Positions 1 through 10,726 of a stretch of 64,000 bases of DNA are shown here, piece by piece. Within the stretch, counting starts at the first letter, position 1. Each line of letters opens with the position of its first letter. The notes beneath the pieces were generated by a model, which made no database searches, had not been told where the DNA came from, and saw only the letters and a list, made by a program, of their open reading frames with translations. The translations under genes were made by a program, and so were the position numbers. The DNA is from Omphalotus guepiniiformis. Taxonomy: Eukaryota > Basidiomycota > Agaricomycetes > Agaricales > Omphalotaceae. The stretch is taken from the NCBI GenBank assembly GCA_028554645.1, contig JAQOOI010000068.1, positions 112,696 to 176,695 on the forward strand, in the 5' to 3' direction.

Positions 1-1071
1 TCTCAGCGTACAGAGTGCTTCATTTACTCCTCCTTGACTTGTCGACCATGGAAGTTCTTGGTGCTGTTGCCAATGGTGCTCAAATTACGACCGCGACCAT
101 GAAGGTCAGCAACGCCGTGGTCAAAGGGTTCCCAAGCCGCGGCGAAATATTGAAAGAATGCCAGTCAAGACAAGAATCAACCCTTGTCTGTCTTCAAAAC
201 TACTTCCCGTATACCCTGCATTCGTTGGAAAGACTAGAGGAATGGAAAGGCATGTATGACCGACTTCAAGAGTATGTCGCTATCACCTATCACAGTCTCT
301 TATTGACCTCAGGCTTAAAACTTACAGAAACGCCAGCAAACTGTCTGACCAGTATCAAACTCATTCGAAACTAAAAAATAAAGTTTGGCCTATCTCTATG
401 CTCAGTCGCTGGCAAAACCGGGACAGCGCTGAAAAATTACGCTCGGCTTTATCACAATTGAACAACCGTGTTGGTGTAAGTGCCACCTTTATAAATTTAT
501 GCCATGGATCTTTAACCTTGAAATGTAGGAGGCAACAGGCCGAGCTATTCGCGAGAAACTGGATCGCGATCTCGATACTGCCATACAGAACTTGAAGGAT
601 TTAGATGAGGAAGTAGATTCCGCTAGAAAGGTAAAGCATTCTGCTGTAGTCTAGGTGAATTATACTCACTGACATGAACAGCAACTTGATGTCGGAAACG
701 AAGATCAGTTCGGAAAAATTCTAGAGGTTAGATCCTGCTCGTCATCATCTATAGACTTCTAACGCGGAGCTTACTAGATAATAACCCGAGACCTCGCCAA
801 AGCTCGTCTCCCCAGCGAGGATGCAGTGGAAGCGTATGTCAGAGCAAGACGCCAGATGATAGGTGAGTACGTGAAAATGCCCATTTTTTTTACTTACTTA
901 GCATACGCAGATACCACTGGTTCTTCTCAAACTTCAGGTTCAACAGCAAACTCGACAGTACCATGCGTGCCGGCAGACCCTACAGCAACGAGTTCAACGA
1001 GTCCGACAACTCCACCTCCCCTTGAGAACCCTTTCACGGTTGACATTATGCTCGAGGAAATCCCAAAATGA
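1..1071 (+). CDS. Hypothetical coiled-coil-type protein, 5' part cut by window edge
   Basis: Six exons can be joined in one frame: up to 271, 313-475, 529-630, 682-726, 777-862 and 911-1071 (TGA). All introns are short with GT...AG ends (for example GTATGT, GTAAGT and GTGAGT donors). The product is rich in charged residues with helical, coiled-coil-like stretches (for example DTAIQNLKDLDEEVDSARK) and ends in a Ser/Thr/Pro-rich tail. No family is recognised. The first in-frame Met I can see is near base 15, but the reading frame may continue upstream of the window, so the true start is unknown. The exon chain is well supported by phase; the function is not. Confidence 0.6.
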
Positions 1072-1870
1072 GAGGAATCCGTTATAGGCGAACGCGAGTT
1101 TAATGCATTCATTCACCGTACCATATAATATCCCGCAATGGGTTGTAGAAGTCATTACACCATGGACACCACGCACTGTATACCGTCATATTTTCTTGTA
1201 TTTTTGATTATTTAATGTCTAGTATCGTCTCGTTCGTGTCGAAAGTTTAATCATATACATACCTTCAGCAATACAACACGTACGACGCAAAGCAATTGTT
1301 GCAATCGACGCGGAGTCCCTCACTCGCGGAGGACTGGGCGATATGCTGTCTCCAGGGCCTACGATGGACCTCTATGGACCCACAATGACTCGGTGAGAAT
1401 TGCCTGCGTGAACCTCACTCATGACTGCCGTCCCTTTTGTTCTTTGTTCTTTGCGTTGATGACCCCGTGAGCTTATGGACGTAAGAGACGCCGCAGTCAA
1501 GCCTAGTTTCAGCATTAGTACACAGAAACACGACTCGGAAGAGGCACGGTCGACCCACTAACTGGGCACCTGAGGATGTTAAGATGGTGAAGTGTTTTAG
1601 GGAGACAATGAATACGATATACACGCTGGGCGAACCCGGAAAATCGTCCATACTTGCGAGTCTACAGTTCTCCATTCTCGATGACCGCGAGTGGGGTTCT
1701 TTGCGACAATTGCTCTTTGACGTTGATAGCTCTGACTCGGAGCCCTAAGCCGAGTTGAATGCCAGGTTGCCAGGTTCTAATCCGAGTCGTCTTCTGTTGA
1801 GTTGACCGTAAGATGAAAATTTATAGTCTGTTCAGCAATCGCCGGATTCTTGTGATCGCTGTGAGGGCCG
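1072..1870. other. Intergenic, nothing recognised
   Basis: Short open frames on both strands lack start context, splice continuity or recognisable composition. No repeat or RNA gene is seen. Confidence 0.5.
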
Positions 1871-2400
1871 GCGCTTGAAAGCTTGACTCGGCGCTCGTAA
1901 ATCGTGCCGATGACCCTAAGGTTAAGGTTAGTATCATTGAACTGAACTGCCGTCTTGCCCGTTTGCAATTAACGTTCACGTTCAAATTACAAATTTTCAT
2001 TCCCTGTACATTACAGTACCTGCACGCAAAGAACCAGTATCACCTAGTAAGCTAGTAACTTCTTTTTCTTCATTCAAAGCTAATTTTTCTACGAATTGCT
2101 AGTATACCCCTTACATCGGAGGGTCAGCCGGAACGGCACATTCTATAGTCGTCATACACTACTTGATATGCGCGAAGGTCGTGGTGGTAGTATGACTTCT
2201 CGACAACTTAAACTAGCTCAGCAGACGACCAAGTCGTCTCCTGAAGCTACTCATGGCTCCGAGGATGAAGACGAGGGATGGAAACATCCTGCGGAGCTCA
2301 TATACAGCGTCGGGAGATACTGGACTGACAAGAAATCATCTTCTATCTCATCAGTAACGCACTTGCGGTTAACCCGACTTCTGGAGCTTCTCCTGGCGTG
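1871..2400 (-). repeat. Inverted duplicate of the 5' end of the 18.7-kb gene
   Basis: About 530 bp here is a near-perfect reverse complement of 18445-18974. It includes upstream sequence, the start region and roughly the first 100 codons of the 1017-aa gene. The match stops abruptly after CTGGCGTG at 2400, where cytochrome b561-type sequence begins. The right-hand copy belongs to a long open gene, so this copy is most likely the derived one. Confidence 0.85.
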
Positions 2401-3303
2401 TAGATGCAGACCTTCAGCAACACTATGACATGGGCAATGTGCAACTTGATCTCACAAGAGCTCTCTCGTCAAACAGCTCGACGCTTGATTCTTCGGGCTC
2501 TTCTTCGCCTTCTTCGTCATCTTCTGATAACAGCCTCACTTTCCTTCCATACCGACGCTTAATTGTTGCACACGCTATCTTCTGTACTGTTGGGTTCCTT
2601 CTTTTTCTCCCCGCAGGCGCCCTGCTTGCAAGTACTCCTATGTGGTTCACTATCCAGTGGGTCGCACAGTTCGTATATGTTGTGAGCGGTTTGCTTATCC
2701 TCCCTTCCAGCCGGACCTACAATCATCATCGGCTTCGCTCTGGGTGTCCAGGCTGTGGTCAAAGCCCCCCAATTCAACGATGATCACAAGGTAACCTTGA
2801 TAGAGCGTTTATGCTTGTATGAGTACCTCTGACCTTACTTTTCAGAGATGGGGACTAGCAATTTTCATCTTGTACCTTGTTGAGTGCGGTTTGGGTGCTG
2901 TTATTCACTGGGTAAAGCCGAGAAGTGTGGGACGCCCTCCGCAGAATTACCTCCATGCCGTATTAGGTCTCCTCATCATTGCACTCGCTCTCTATCGAGT
3001 TCGCACTAGATATAAAACTGAGTGGCCGAGGACCACTAGACGTGGAGAGATCATGGATACCAATATCATTTGGTATGTCCGGGTTGTGGTGAGTATAGTA
3101 CTCTATTGTTGGTCTTTCCAGAATATGCTAGGGATTATAGCTTCTCCTGGTTCTGTACTTTGCGGGCTTAGCATTACTTCCCAGACAGTTCAAACAAGAA
3201 AAGGAGTATCGTCATCAGAAGGCTCCCCCGAATGCGTCCAATTATAGAACAGAAGAGAAAGGCTTGCAGAACGGCTTTACTCGCTTTGAGTTCGCTCTAT
3301 GGT
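2096..3303 (+). pseudogene. Chimera: foreign 5' end fused to cytochrome b561 membrane domain
   Basis: Bases 2096-2400 read the N-terminal part of the 18.7-kb gene. From 2401 the sequence becomes the C-terminal half of a fungal DOMON/cytochrome b561-type membrane protein (haem-binding transmembrane electron carrier). Visible pieces are a linker (YDMGNVQLDLT), a Ser-rich stretch, then hydrophobic segments containing conserved-looking parts: AHAIFCTVGFLLFLPAGALL, FNDDHKRWGLAIFILYLVE, IHWVKP and NYLHAVLGLLIIALALY. The tail reads LLPRQFKQEKEYR. Introns at about 2790-2846 and 3090-3136 are plausible. A frame change near 2680-2700 is not explained by a clear intron. The extracellular DOMON half is missing, so this is probably a non-functional fusion. 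Confidence 0.65.
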
Positions 3304-3881
3304 TAGTAGACACTGCTTGCACGTTTGTTTCAGCTCTATTGTAGATGTAAGATGATGGTACGGACTGTGGACTTGAACCTTCCCTACCATTGTGCTGCTA
3401 TAGTCCTTGTTTATATATACTATCCCTAGTCTAGTATATCGCATCTAAGAATGAAAACGAATTGATCCTCTTCACTATTCCAAGCATCTGTGGAGTTGAC
3501 GGAGGTTTCGCGAGTATCAACTATCTTACCAATGACGGGAGGCAACTCATCTTTCGGCGTCGACTCAAACGACCCCCCCAGAGCTCGCGCTCACATGATC
3601 GTATTCAATGACTCATCAATGGAGTATCTCGGTTGGTGGCCCTTGACCTTGACTTTCGTCTCATAGAACATCCTTGGGTTTCGTGGAATATTACGAAGAG
3701 TTAGGATAGTTGAACATAAACCTCTCATTGGTACGTTAATACTGCCCAAAGAATTTGGTTTTCTTCTAATCTAAATCCAACTTTGTCTACATTCGTGCTC
3801 TTCATGTTTCATTTGTAGGATCTTCATTCATTCAAACCCAAGTCTTCTTTCCCAAGATATTCATTACACTTTCTTGCAAGG
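3304..3881. other. Intergenic, upstream region of F-box copy A
   Basis: AT-rich stretch without a supported gene. It holds the 3' end of the b561 remnant and presumably the promoter of F-box copy A. No distinct TATA box stands out. Confidence 0.4.
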
Positions 3882-5937
3882 ATGCCAATTAGACGCCGTC
3901 GGACTACCAAAGCTCCAAAATCACCTATTCCGCTCTGCGACGAATGCGGCTATGCAACAGTTTTTGCACCTAATAGACTCATGAACATGTTCACGGCCCC
4001 GAAGGTGGATATTTCATCTACACTCCCAGGTGAAGTGACACCACAGGACGCGTCCGTGATCTCCGAATGGTTGCCTCAAGCACGTCGCGACCTCGCGCTA
4101 TATACTAGGGAGTTAAACCGTCTTCGGTCACGTCTCGTCAGACTCGAGGTTATGCGAGACGATCTGCAGCAGCGCATTGACTGTCACGCTTCGCTCGTCG
4201 CACCTGTTGCTCGCTTGCCCACTGAGGTGCTGCAGGTGATCTTCCATCTGAGTTGCATTCCCGATGATAGCGAGGGCCCACATCACAGGGAGCGAGGTGT
4301 CAGTCTGATGTACCCCGCCGGTCGGACAGCTCTTCGGCTGGCATTGGTCTGCTCGCGGTGGAGGATCGTGGCATTGGATATCCCGGAGTTGTGGTCATAC
4401 ATCAATGTCTCGATACTCAGTCACCGCGAGCTTGCACCTATCTTGATGTTGCCTGAGGATCGTGGCAAGCTTCAGGGTCGTAAAGAGCTTGCACAGTGTA
4501 TGGAGGCTCACCCTGTCCAGAATGTTGTCGAGCTCTATCTCGAACGCTCTCAAGCTCATCCTCTTGACATAACTCTGTACTGCCCATCAGAATTCAAGTC
4601 TACTCCTGAGCGTGTTGTTGAGCTCTCACCGACAGAATGTGTCTGCAACCATTTTCTCTTGGAGGTGTACAAGATATTCTGTGCACATTCACGCCGATGG
4701 CGCACCGGTCACATCAACATAGCTCACGGTCCTCAGGCTCTGCCTCGAGGGGACGTTTATGGAAGGTGGCATGATGACGATGAGATGAATCGAGTTGCCA
4801 ATGGGTACTATCGCTGTAAAGAACTCAGTGTTCCCCTGCTCGAAATTTTAGATATATACCCCGGGCCTGCCTCAATAAAACTCTCAAAAGCCCCGCGGCT
4901 TCATACACTACGAGTAACTGCGACGCCGGAGTGGAGCCGTTTTCCCATCGAAAAAGAAATTCTCAAAGCCCCCGCGCTTCGTTCATTGATTTTACGCAAT
5001 TACGATGCTTCTGATTTGCAGAGTATCCTCCCAAAACTTGCAGTTCATTCTGGAGTTGATTTTGTCTTTGAATTGCCCCGCAAGGATAAGTGTTTCTCAT
5101 TTTATGCCGATCACACAGCTCCAGCGGTGAAATCGATTTTGGTCGACTGTAGTGTTTCACAATCGCTCAAATCCCTCGATGGGCTTTTAAAATCGTTGAC
5201 CGCCCCGAACGCTACAAACATGGAGTTTGTACTCGATCAGAGAAAAGAAGCAACAAGGTTTCCTCACGACCTTCTAGTTGGGATGATCAAGCGTTCAGCA
5301 ATGCTGCTGACGATTCTGAAGTTGGACGGGTTTTACATGCCGATTGAGGCGCTGGTGGATATCTTGAAGCTTATACCGACCATTGAGGTGCTTGAACTGG
5401 GTGAAGGTTCTATCCGGAAGCTCAAGCGTGCAGTTAGGAAGTACCTCGACGAGCACGGCTCACAAGTGAAAGAAGCCAAGAGTGAAGGATCTCAGTGGAG
5501 AAAGTTGAAGATACACAATTTTACGTTTGTTGAAGAAACGTTCATCTGTTCCAAACTCATTCGGGAACTCACCCTCTCTTCCTTCTTGAATGGCTCGCAC
5601 TCGGTCACTCCTCTCCTACCCAACCTAACATCCCTCAAATTGAGGTTTCGCCCTACATGTGGTTCTCAAGATTTGAAGAACATGGTGTACTCCAGGCGGC
5701 GTGATCTGGATTTCCCTGCGTCGCATGCTGTCCAGTCTGGAGGCGAGCCCTGAAGCCGTAAGATTGAACTCGCCTCGAAGCACAGGAGGTCTGATATCAC
5801 TAAAATTGGTTCTCATAATGGATACGCTTATACTTGACAATCGAGCAAGCAGTATTTATGATGAATTTGAGGATGTAATAAAGGAGCTGAAGAATGAAGG
5901 ATTGGATGCACAGATAGAGGGTATAAACTCGTATTGA
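3882..5937 (+). pseudogene. F-box protein copy A, C-terminus frameshifted
   Basis: The open frame 3882-5753 (623 aa) is an Agaricomycete-type F-box protein, the substrate-receptor class of SCF ubiquitin ligases. Order: basic N-terminus MPIRRRRTT, a CxxCG half-ribbon (PLCDECGYAT), a coiled-coil (RELNRLRSRLVRLE), an F-box beginning RLPTEVLQVIF near residue 112 and running through LVCSRWRIVALDIPELWSYI, then leucine-rich C-terminal sequence. Against tandem copy B, one extra base near 5740 shifts the frame and gives an early TGA at 5751-5753. The homologous last ~60 codons continue in another frame to 5937. The lost part is only the extreme C-terminus, so a shortened protein could still be made. 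Confidence 0.8.
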
Positions 5938-5940
5938 GCC

Positions 5941-6516
5941 TACAGTTAAGTACGAGTGTATAGTATATACGACAGATTCAATACATGAAATCCCTCCCTG
6001 AATACCCTGGCGCTTCATTGATATGCCAACCCACAACTGTCATTTGTGAGATGACTCGCGGCTTCGGAAAAAAAAAAAGCAAATATCGCGGTCAAAGTTC
6101 AAAATATTTGGCGACAATACTATTCCGGAAAGCGGAGTACTGATGATTGATATGTATCAGCGCTCAGCTCAATGTTTTGTTCTCTCTATTCAATTCAAGT
6201 CGTTCATTGAATGAGACTGCACAGTCCGAGTCGTTGTTCGGCTCACATGATCGTGTCTTGCTGCATCCTGAACGTTGATTGCAACGTTGAACCTTCGTAA
6301 GGCTCTTCAAGGTTCTCATACTACATTGAACATCATTGGAAGGCTTGGTGCTTTTGAACAAAAGTTCACTCGACGGGTACGTACATAGTGCGCATATACT
6401 CAGTAGCCTTCTAATTCACATTCGTGCGCATGCATCATGGGTTTCCCTTGTAGAACTATCCCTTTTCACCACTGCAGTGCTGCTTTCCGAAGTCATATTC
6501 CTCGTCTATCGCAAAT
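5941..6516. other. Intergenic between F-box copies A and B
   Basis: No gene supported. Contains a short A-run near 6068 and the presumed promoter and 5' leader of copy B. Confidence 0.4.
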
Positions 6517-8589
6517 ATGCCCATTAAACGCCGTCGAACTACCACTGGCAGATCTCGAAAAACACCTCCAATCCCACTCTGCACACGCTGCGGCTACGCA
6601 ACCATTTTTCCGACTAATAGGCTCTTCAACAATTTCAAGGCTCCGAAATCGATTAATCCGTCTACACCCCCAGGTGAAGTGATGCAATGGGATGCGTCTG
6701 TGATATCCGAATGGCTGTCCAAGGCTCGCTGCGACCTTGCCGAATATACTAGAGAGGTAGATCGACTTCGATCGCGTCTCGTCAAACTGGAAGGTGTTCG
6801 AGACGGTCTCCAGGAACTCATTGACTACCATGCCGCGCTCGTCGCGCCTGTTGCTCGCCTACCAACTGAGGTGCTGCATATGATCTTCTGTCTGAGTTGC
6901 ATTCCCGATGATAGCGAGGGGCCCCATCACAGGGAGCAAAATGTCAGTCTGATGTACCCCGCCGGTCGAACAGCCCTTCGGTTGTCCTTGGTCTGCTCGC
7001 GGTGGAGGAGCGTGGCATTGGATATCCCGGAGATGTGGTCTTATATTAATGTCTCGATACTCAGTCACCGCGAGCTTGCACCTATATTGATGTTGCCTGA
7101 GGATCGTGGCAAACTTCAAGGTTCTGACGAGCTTGCACGGTGTATGGAGGCTCACCCTGTCCAGAATGTTGTCGAGCTCTATCTCGAACGCTCTCAAGCT
7201 CATCCTCTTGACATAACTCTGTACTGCCCATCAAAATTCGAGTCTACTCCTGAGTATGTTGTTGAGCTCTCACCGACAGAATGTGTCTGCAACCATTTTC
7301 TCTTGGAGGTGTACAAGATATTCTGTGCACATTCACGCCGATGGCGCACCGGTCACATCAACATAGCTCACGGTCCTCAAGCTCTGCCTCGAGAGGACGT
7401 TTATGGAAGGTGGCATGATGACGATGAGATGAATGATGTTGCCAATGGATACTATCGCTGTAAAAAAAAACTCAGGGTTCCTCTGCTCGAAGTTTTGGAT
7501 ATATACCCCGGGCCTGCCACAATAAAACTCTCAAAAGCCCCGCGCCTTCATACACTACGAGTAACTGCGACGCCGGAGTGGAGCCGTTTTCCCATCGAAA
7601 AAGAAATTCTCAAAGCCCCAGCGCTTCGTTCGTTGACTTTACGCAGATACGACGCTTCTGATTTGCAGAGTATTCTCTCAGAACTTGCAGTTCATTCTGG
7701 AGTTGATTTTGTCTTTGAATTGCCCCATAAGGATCGGCGTCACGCAATTTATGCCAATCAGATTCACCCAGCTCCAGCGGTGAAATCGATTTTGGTCGAC
7801 TGTAGTGTTTCACAATCGCTCAGATCCCTCGATGGGCTTTTAAAATCGTTGACCGCCCCGAACGCTATGGACATGGAGTTTGTACTCGATCAGAGAAAGC
7901 AAGCAACAAAGTTTCCTCACGACCTTCTAGTTGGGATGATCAAGCGTTCAACAATGCCGCTGACGATTCTGAAGTTCGACGGGTTTTACATGCCGATTGA
8001 GGCGCTGGTGGATATCTTGAAGCTTTTACCGACCATTGAGGTACTGGAACTGGGTGAAGGCCCTATCTGGGAGCTCAGACGTACAGTTACGAAGTACCTC
8101 GACGAGCACAGCTCACAAGTGAAAGAAGCCAAGAGTGAAGGATCTCAGTGGAGAAACTTGAAGATACGCAATCCCACGTTTGTTGAAGAAACCTTCATCT
8201 GTTCCAAACTCATTCGGGAACTCGCCCTCTCTTCCTTCTTGAATGGCTCGCACTCGGTCACTCCTCTCCTACCCAACCTAACATCCCTCAAATTGAGGTT
8301 TCGCCCTACATGTGATTCTCAAGATTTGAAGAACATGGTGTACTCCAGGCGGCGTGATCTGGATTTACCTGCGTCGAACACTGCCCAGTCTGGATTGGGC
8401 CCTGAAGCCGTGAGATTGAACTGGACTCGAAGCACAGGAGGTCTGATGTCACTAAAATTGGTTCTCATACTGGACACGCTTATACTTGACAATCGAGCAA
8501 GCAGTATTTATGATGAATTTGAGGATGTAATAAAGGAGCTGAAGGATGAAGGATTGGATGCACAGATTAGCAGTAAAGATTTCTATTGA
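6517..8589 (+). CDS. F-box protein copy B, intact
   Basis: A single 690-aa open frame, the best reference copy of the local F-box family. Domains in order: basic N-terminus with PLCTRCGYAT, a coiled-coil around REVDRLRSRLVKLE, an F-box starting RLPTEVLHMIF (about residue 115-190), then a leucine-rich C-terminal region with repeats such as MPLTILKFDGF and PTIEVLELGEG, ending near ISSKDFY. The C-terminus that is frameshifted in copies A and C is complete here. No intron is needed. The family role (SCF ubiquitin ligase substrate recognition) is established; this protein's target is unknown. It converges with the kinase-like gene 118 bp downstream. Confidence 0.85.
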   Translation: MPIKRRRTTTGRSRKTPPIPLCTRCGYATIFPTNRLFNNFKAPKSINPSTPPGEVMQWDASVISEWLSKARCDLAEYTREVDRLRSRLVKLEGVRDGLQELIDYHAALVAPVARLPTEVLHMIFCLSCIPDDSEGPHHREQNVSLMYPAGRTALRLSLVCSRWRSVALDIPEMWSYINVSILSHRELAPILMLPEDRGKLQGSDELARCMEAHPVQNVVELYLERSQAHPLDITLYCPSKFESTPEYVVELSPTECVCNHFLLEVYKIFCAHSRRWRTGHINIAHGPQALPREDVYGRWHDDDEMNDVANGYYRCKKKLRVPLLEVLDIYPGPATIKLSKAPRLHTLRVTATPEWSRFPIEKEILKAPALRSLTLRRYDASDLQSILSELAVHSGVDFVFELPHKDRRHAIYANQIHPAPAVKSILVDCSVSQSLRSLDGLLKSLTAPNAMDMEFVLDQRKQATKFPHDLLVGMIKRSTMPLTILKFDGFYMPIEALVDILKLLPTIEVLELGEGPIWELRRTVTKYLDEHSSQVKEAKSEGSQWRNLKIRNPTFVEETFICSKLIRELALSSFLNGSHSVTPLLPNLTSLKLRFRPTCDSQDLKNMVYSRRRDLDLPASNTAQSGLGPEAVRLNWTRSTGGLMSLKLVLILDTLILDNRASSIYDEFEDVIKELKDEGLDAQISSKDFY

Positions 8590-8707
8590 GAAGTCCAGAG
8601 TTACGCCTATTCAGATATATGACAATGCGAACAAAATGTACATAGATACTCCTGTATATCCATCCAAAAGATATTGTTGTGCCCTTTGAAACTAGACAGT
8701 CAACTAC

Positions 8708-10106
8708 TTAGGCTCTTGGAATTGCAGGCACACGAGTAACTATGTAAGCCACCTGGCGAGCCCAATGTGTGGGTGCACGGATCATACGTTCGAGAATCGT
8801 CTCGTCTGCGCGAATCATACGAGAACGTAGTTTGACCCAACTCAGCCGCTTCAGGATGAGCTCAAAGTGGGACACGACCTGGTCCATGGTAGGTCGCTTG
8901 GAAGGATCGTCCTGGGTCATATCTGAAATGAGTTCATGCATGAAGCTGAAGCAAGGATTGAGCTTTCCATGCGGTCCTCCCTGTATCAATCGACACCATT
9001 AGCAAGGCATGGCAGGGTCTAAGCAAACGAGGAGTGATACCCCAGTAAATTTTCGTCGGACGACGTTTCCGAGACGGTATACGTCCACAAGGAACGGATC
9101 GCAAGGTCTGCTTGGCTGCGACTTGAACTCAGGTACTGAAAGGTCACCTCCGTATGGTGGGATCTCTTGGGCTGGGCTAGAAGAGTCGTACTGCCGGCAC
9201 AAGTCGAAGTCTATATAGTAGTACTTCACAGGCCGCTTGCTGCGGGGTTTTGCACGGGCTTCGACTTTCCAGTCGTAGGATCGAAGCTTATACACTGGAT
9301 GCATAGGCTGGTCAAAGAGTGGCCTCGAGTCCATCATGATATTGTCAAATTTGATGTCACTAACTCGTAAAATTCAGTACTCATTCGATATGGCAAGAGA
9401 TGAGACTCTTGAATACATACTTATGGGCGATGCGATGACTATGCATGAATTGAAGACCCTGAATAACTTGGCTTAGTACACCATTCAATGAAAAAACTGA
9501 TGTCACCAAACCTCGAAGATTTGCCGACAGAACTCAACCATTTCACCGATGGTGTAGAATGGAGGATTATCCAAGAACCAAGTTGAAAGGAAAGGCATTA
9601 CCATGAGAGTTCCTCCACTATTTGGGAGTTTGAGCGTCTCGTATATGGGCACACAGTGATTATGAGGTTCTGACGTGTAAGAAGAAAAGAGAAGACCCAT
9701 TTCGGCTTCTCTCGAAGGCTGCGAAGAGTTGTGGACCAGTCTTTTCAGCATGACAATAGCACCGTCAGAGACCCGCCGCGCGTCCATGAGATGATCTGTT
9801 TCCTAGAAATAGTTAAGCTGAGGTCCGAGCATCCTTTCAAGCTGAACTCACCCATCCAAGATGACCATCTTCGCACTCGAAACGACTAATTTCCTTGCCT
9901 TTCCAAGACGGAACCCAACATGAATGATATCGTGGTCGCAGCATATATCCATGTTCCTCAAGCCAAGATTTATGGTCCCGCCAGAACTTCTCGGTACATG
10001 ACAACCCACCCTCACGTTGCGGAAGTTCCAGGTCGGTTCCTGCATTCAACGGCACAGGCTGAGGTTGAGTGGCCTGGTTCGATTCTGCGGAGGATGAAGT
10101 AACCAT
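8708..10106 (-). CDS. Protein kinase-like gene, multi-exon
   Basis: Exon 1 10106-9852 carries the N-terminal signature seen in Agaricomycete kinase-like proteins (EKFWRDHKSWLEEHGYMLRP, then CEDG). Exon 2 starts at 9802 and holds the ATP-site lysine context (AIVMLKRLV). After an incompletely resolved junction near 9470-9520 comes the catalytic loop HRIAHNDIKFDNIMMD, itself split by an intron. Then follow IDFDLCRQYD in place of the usual DFG, and a C-lobe. The last intron is 9040-8981 and the last exon 8980-8708 (DDPSKRPTMDQV). Catalytic Asp, Lys and Asn equivalents are present, but the third residue of DFG is Asp. Start chosen as ATG at 10106. Active kinase or pseudokinase cannot be decided. 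Confidence 0.65.
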
Positions 10107-10726
10107 ATAGAGAATCAACTCAAAGTAATGAAGACATGCAAGCCCTCGCAGCAAAAAAGGCAGTGAACGAGGACCCACGGAGGTTCATAGAGAAAAGAAG
10201 ACAAGAGGATTCGTTGGTAAGTTGTACCACAAGATCTGTAACATCAATCCGTATTGTATTGTTCACGAGTTGTGAAGATCATCGCAATCTCCATGAGAGC
10301 TAGTTCACTATGCGCTGTATCAGTAATGCTCTCTATGCATTGGCTTAAATTAATCACCAACGCTAGCACGAATTGCTCCGAGTCTTGAACGTTGGAGACC
10401 GTCTTTTGCACTGTTGAGATGACCATACAGCTAAATATTGGTATCTGTTCAGCAATCAAAGTCATTTTTTGTTGAACCGAGAACCCCAAATCACTGGAAG
10501 CACAGGGAAGAAATACGCAGGAGAGGCGCCTTCGAAGGCCGTATTCTTGTGGTCGCTGTGAGAAGCATTCTTTCATCGGGCCGCCGCTGCCGGCCAACCT
10601 GGTCCTGAACAGTGAAAAGTGGCGCCTGCATTCCTATCAGTGCAGTATTTTATACTGTATAACGAAGAGAATCATGTATTAATTAGACATCTCAAAGTAC
10701 TACTTCCTTCAATTCAATAATACTTC
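10107..10726. other. Intergenic, nothing recognised
   Basis: Lies between the kinase-like gene and the 3' end of F-box copy C. A 117-codon minus-strand frame (10597-10244) has no recognisable motif and is not called. Confidence 0.4.

Noticed and set aside
9009..9370. Plus-strand ORFs over the kinase-like gene
   Set aside because: The minus strand carries the kinase motifs; these are overlapping shadows.
10244..10597. 117-codon minus-strand ORF
   Set aside because: No motif, no splice continuity, no homologous partner in the window.
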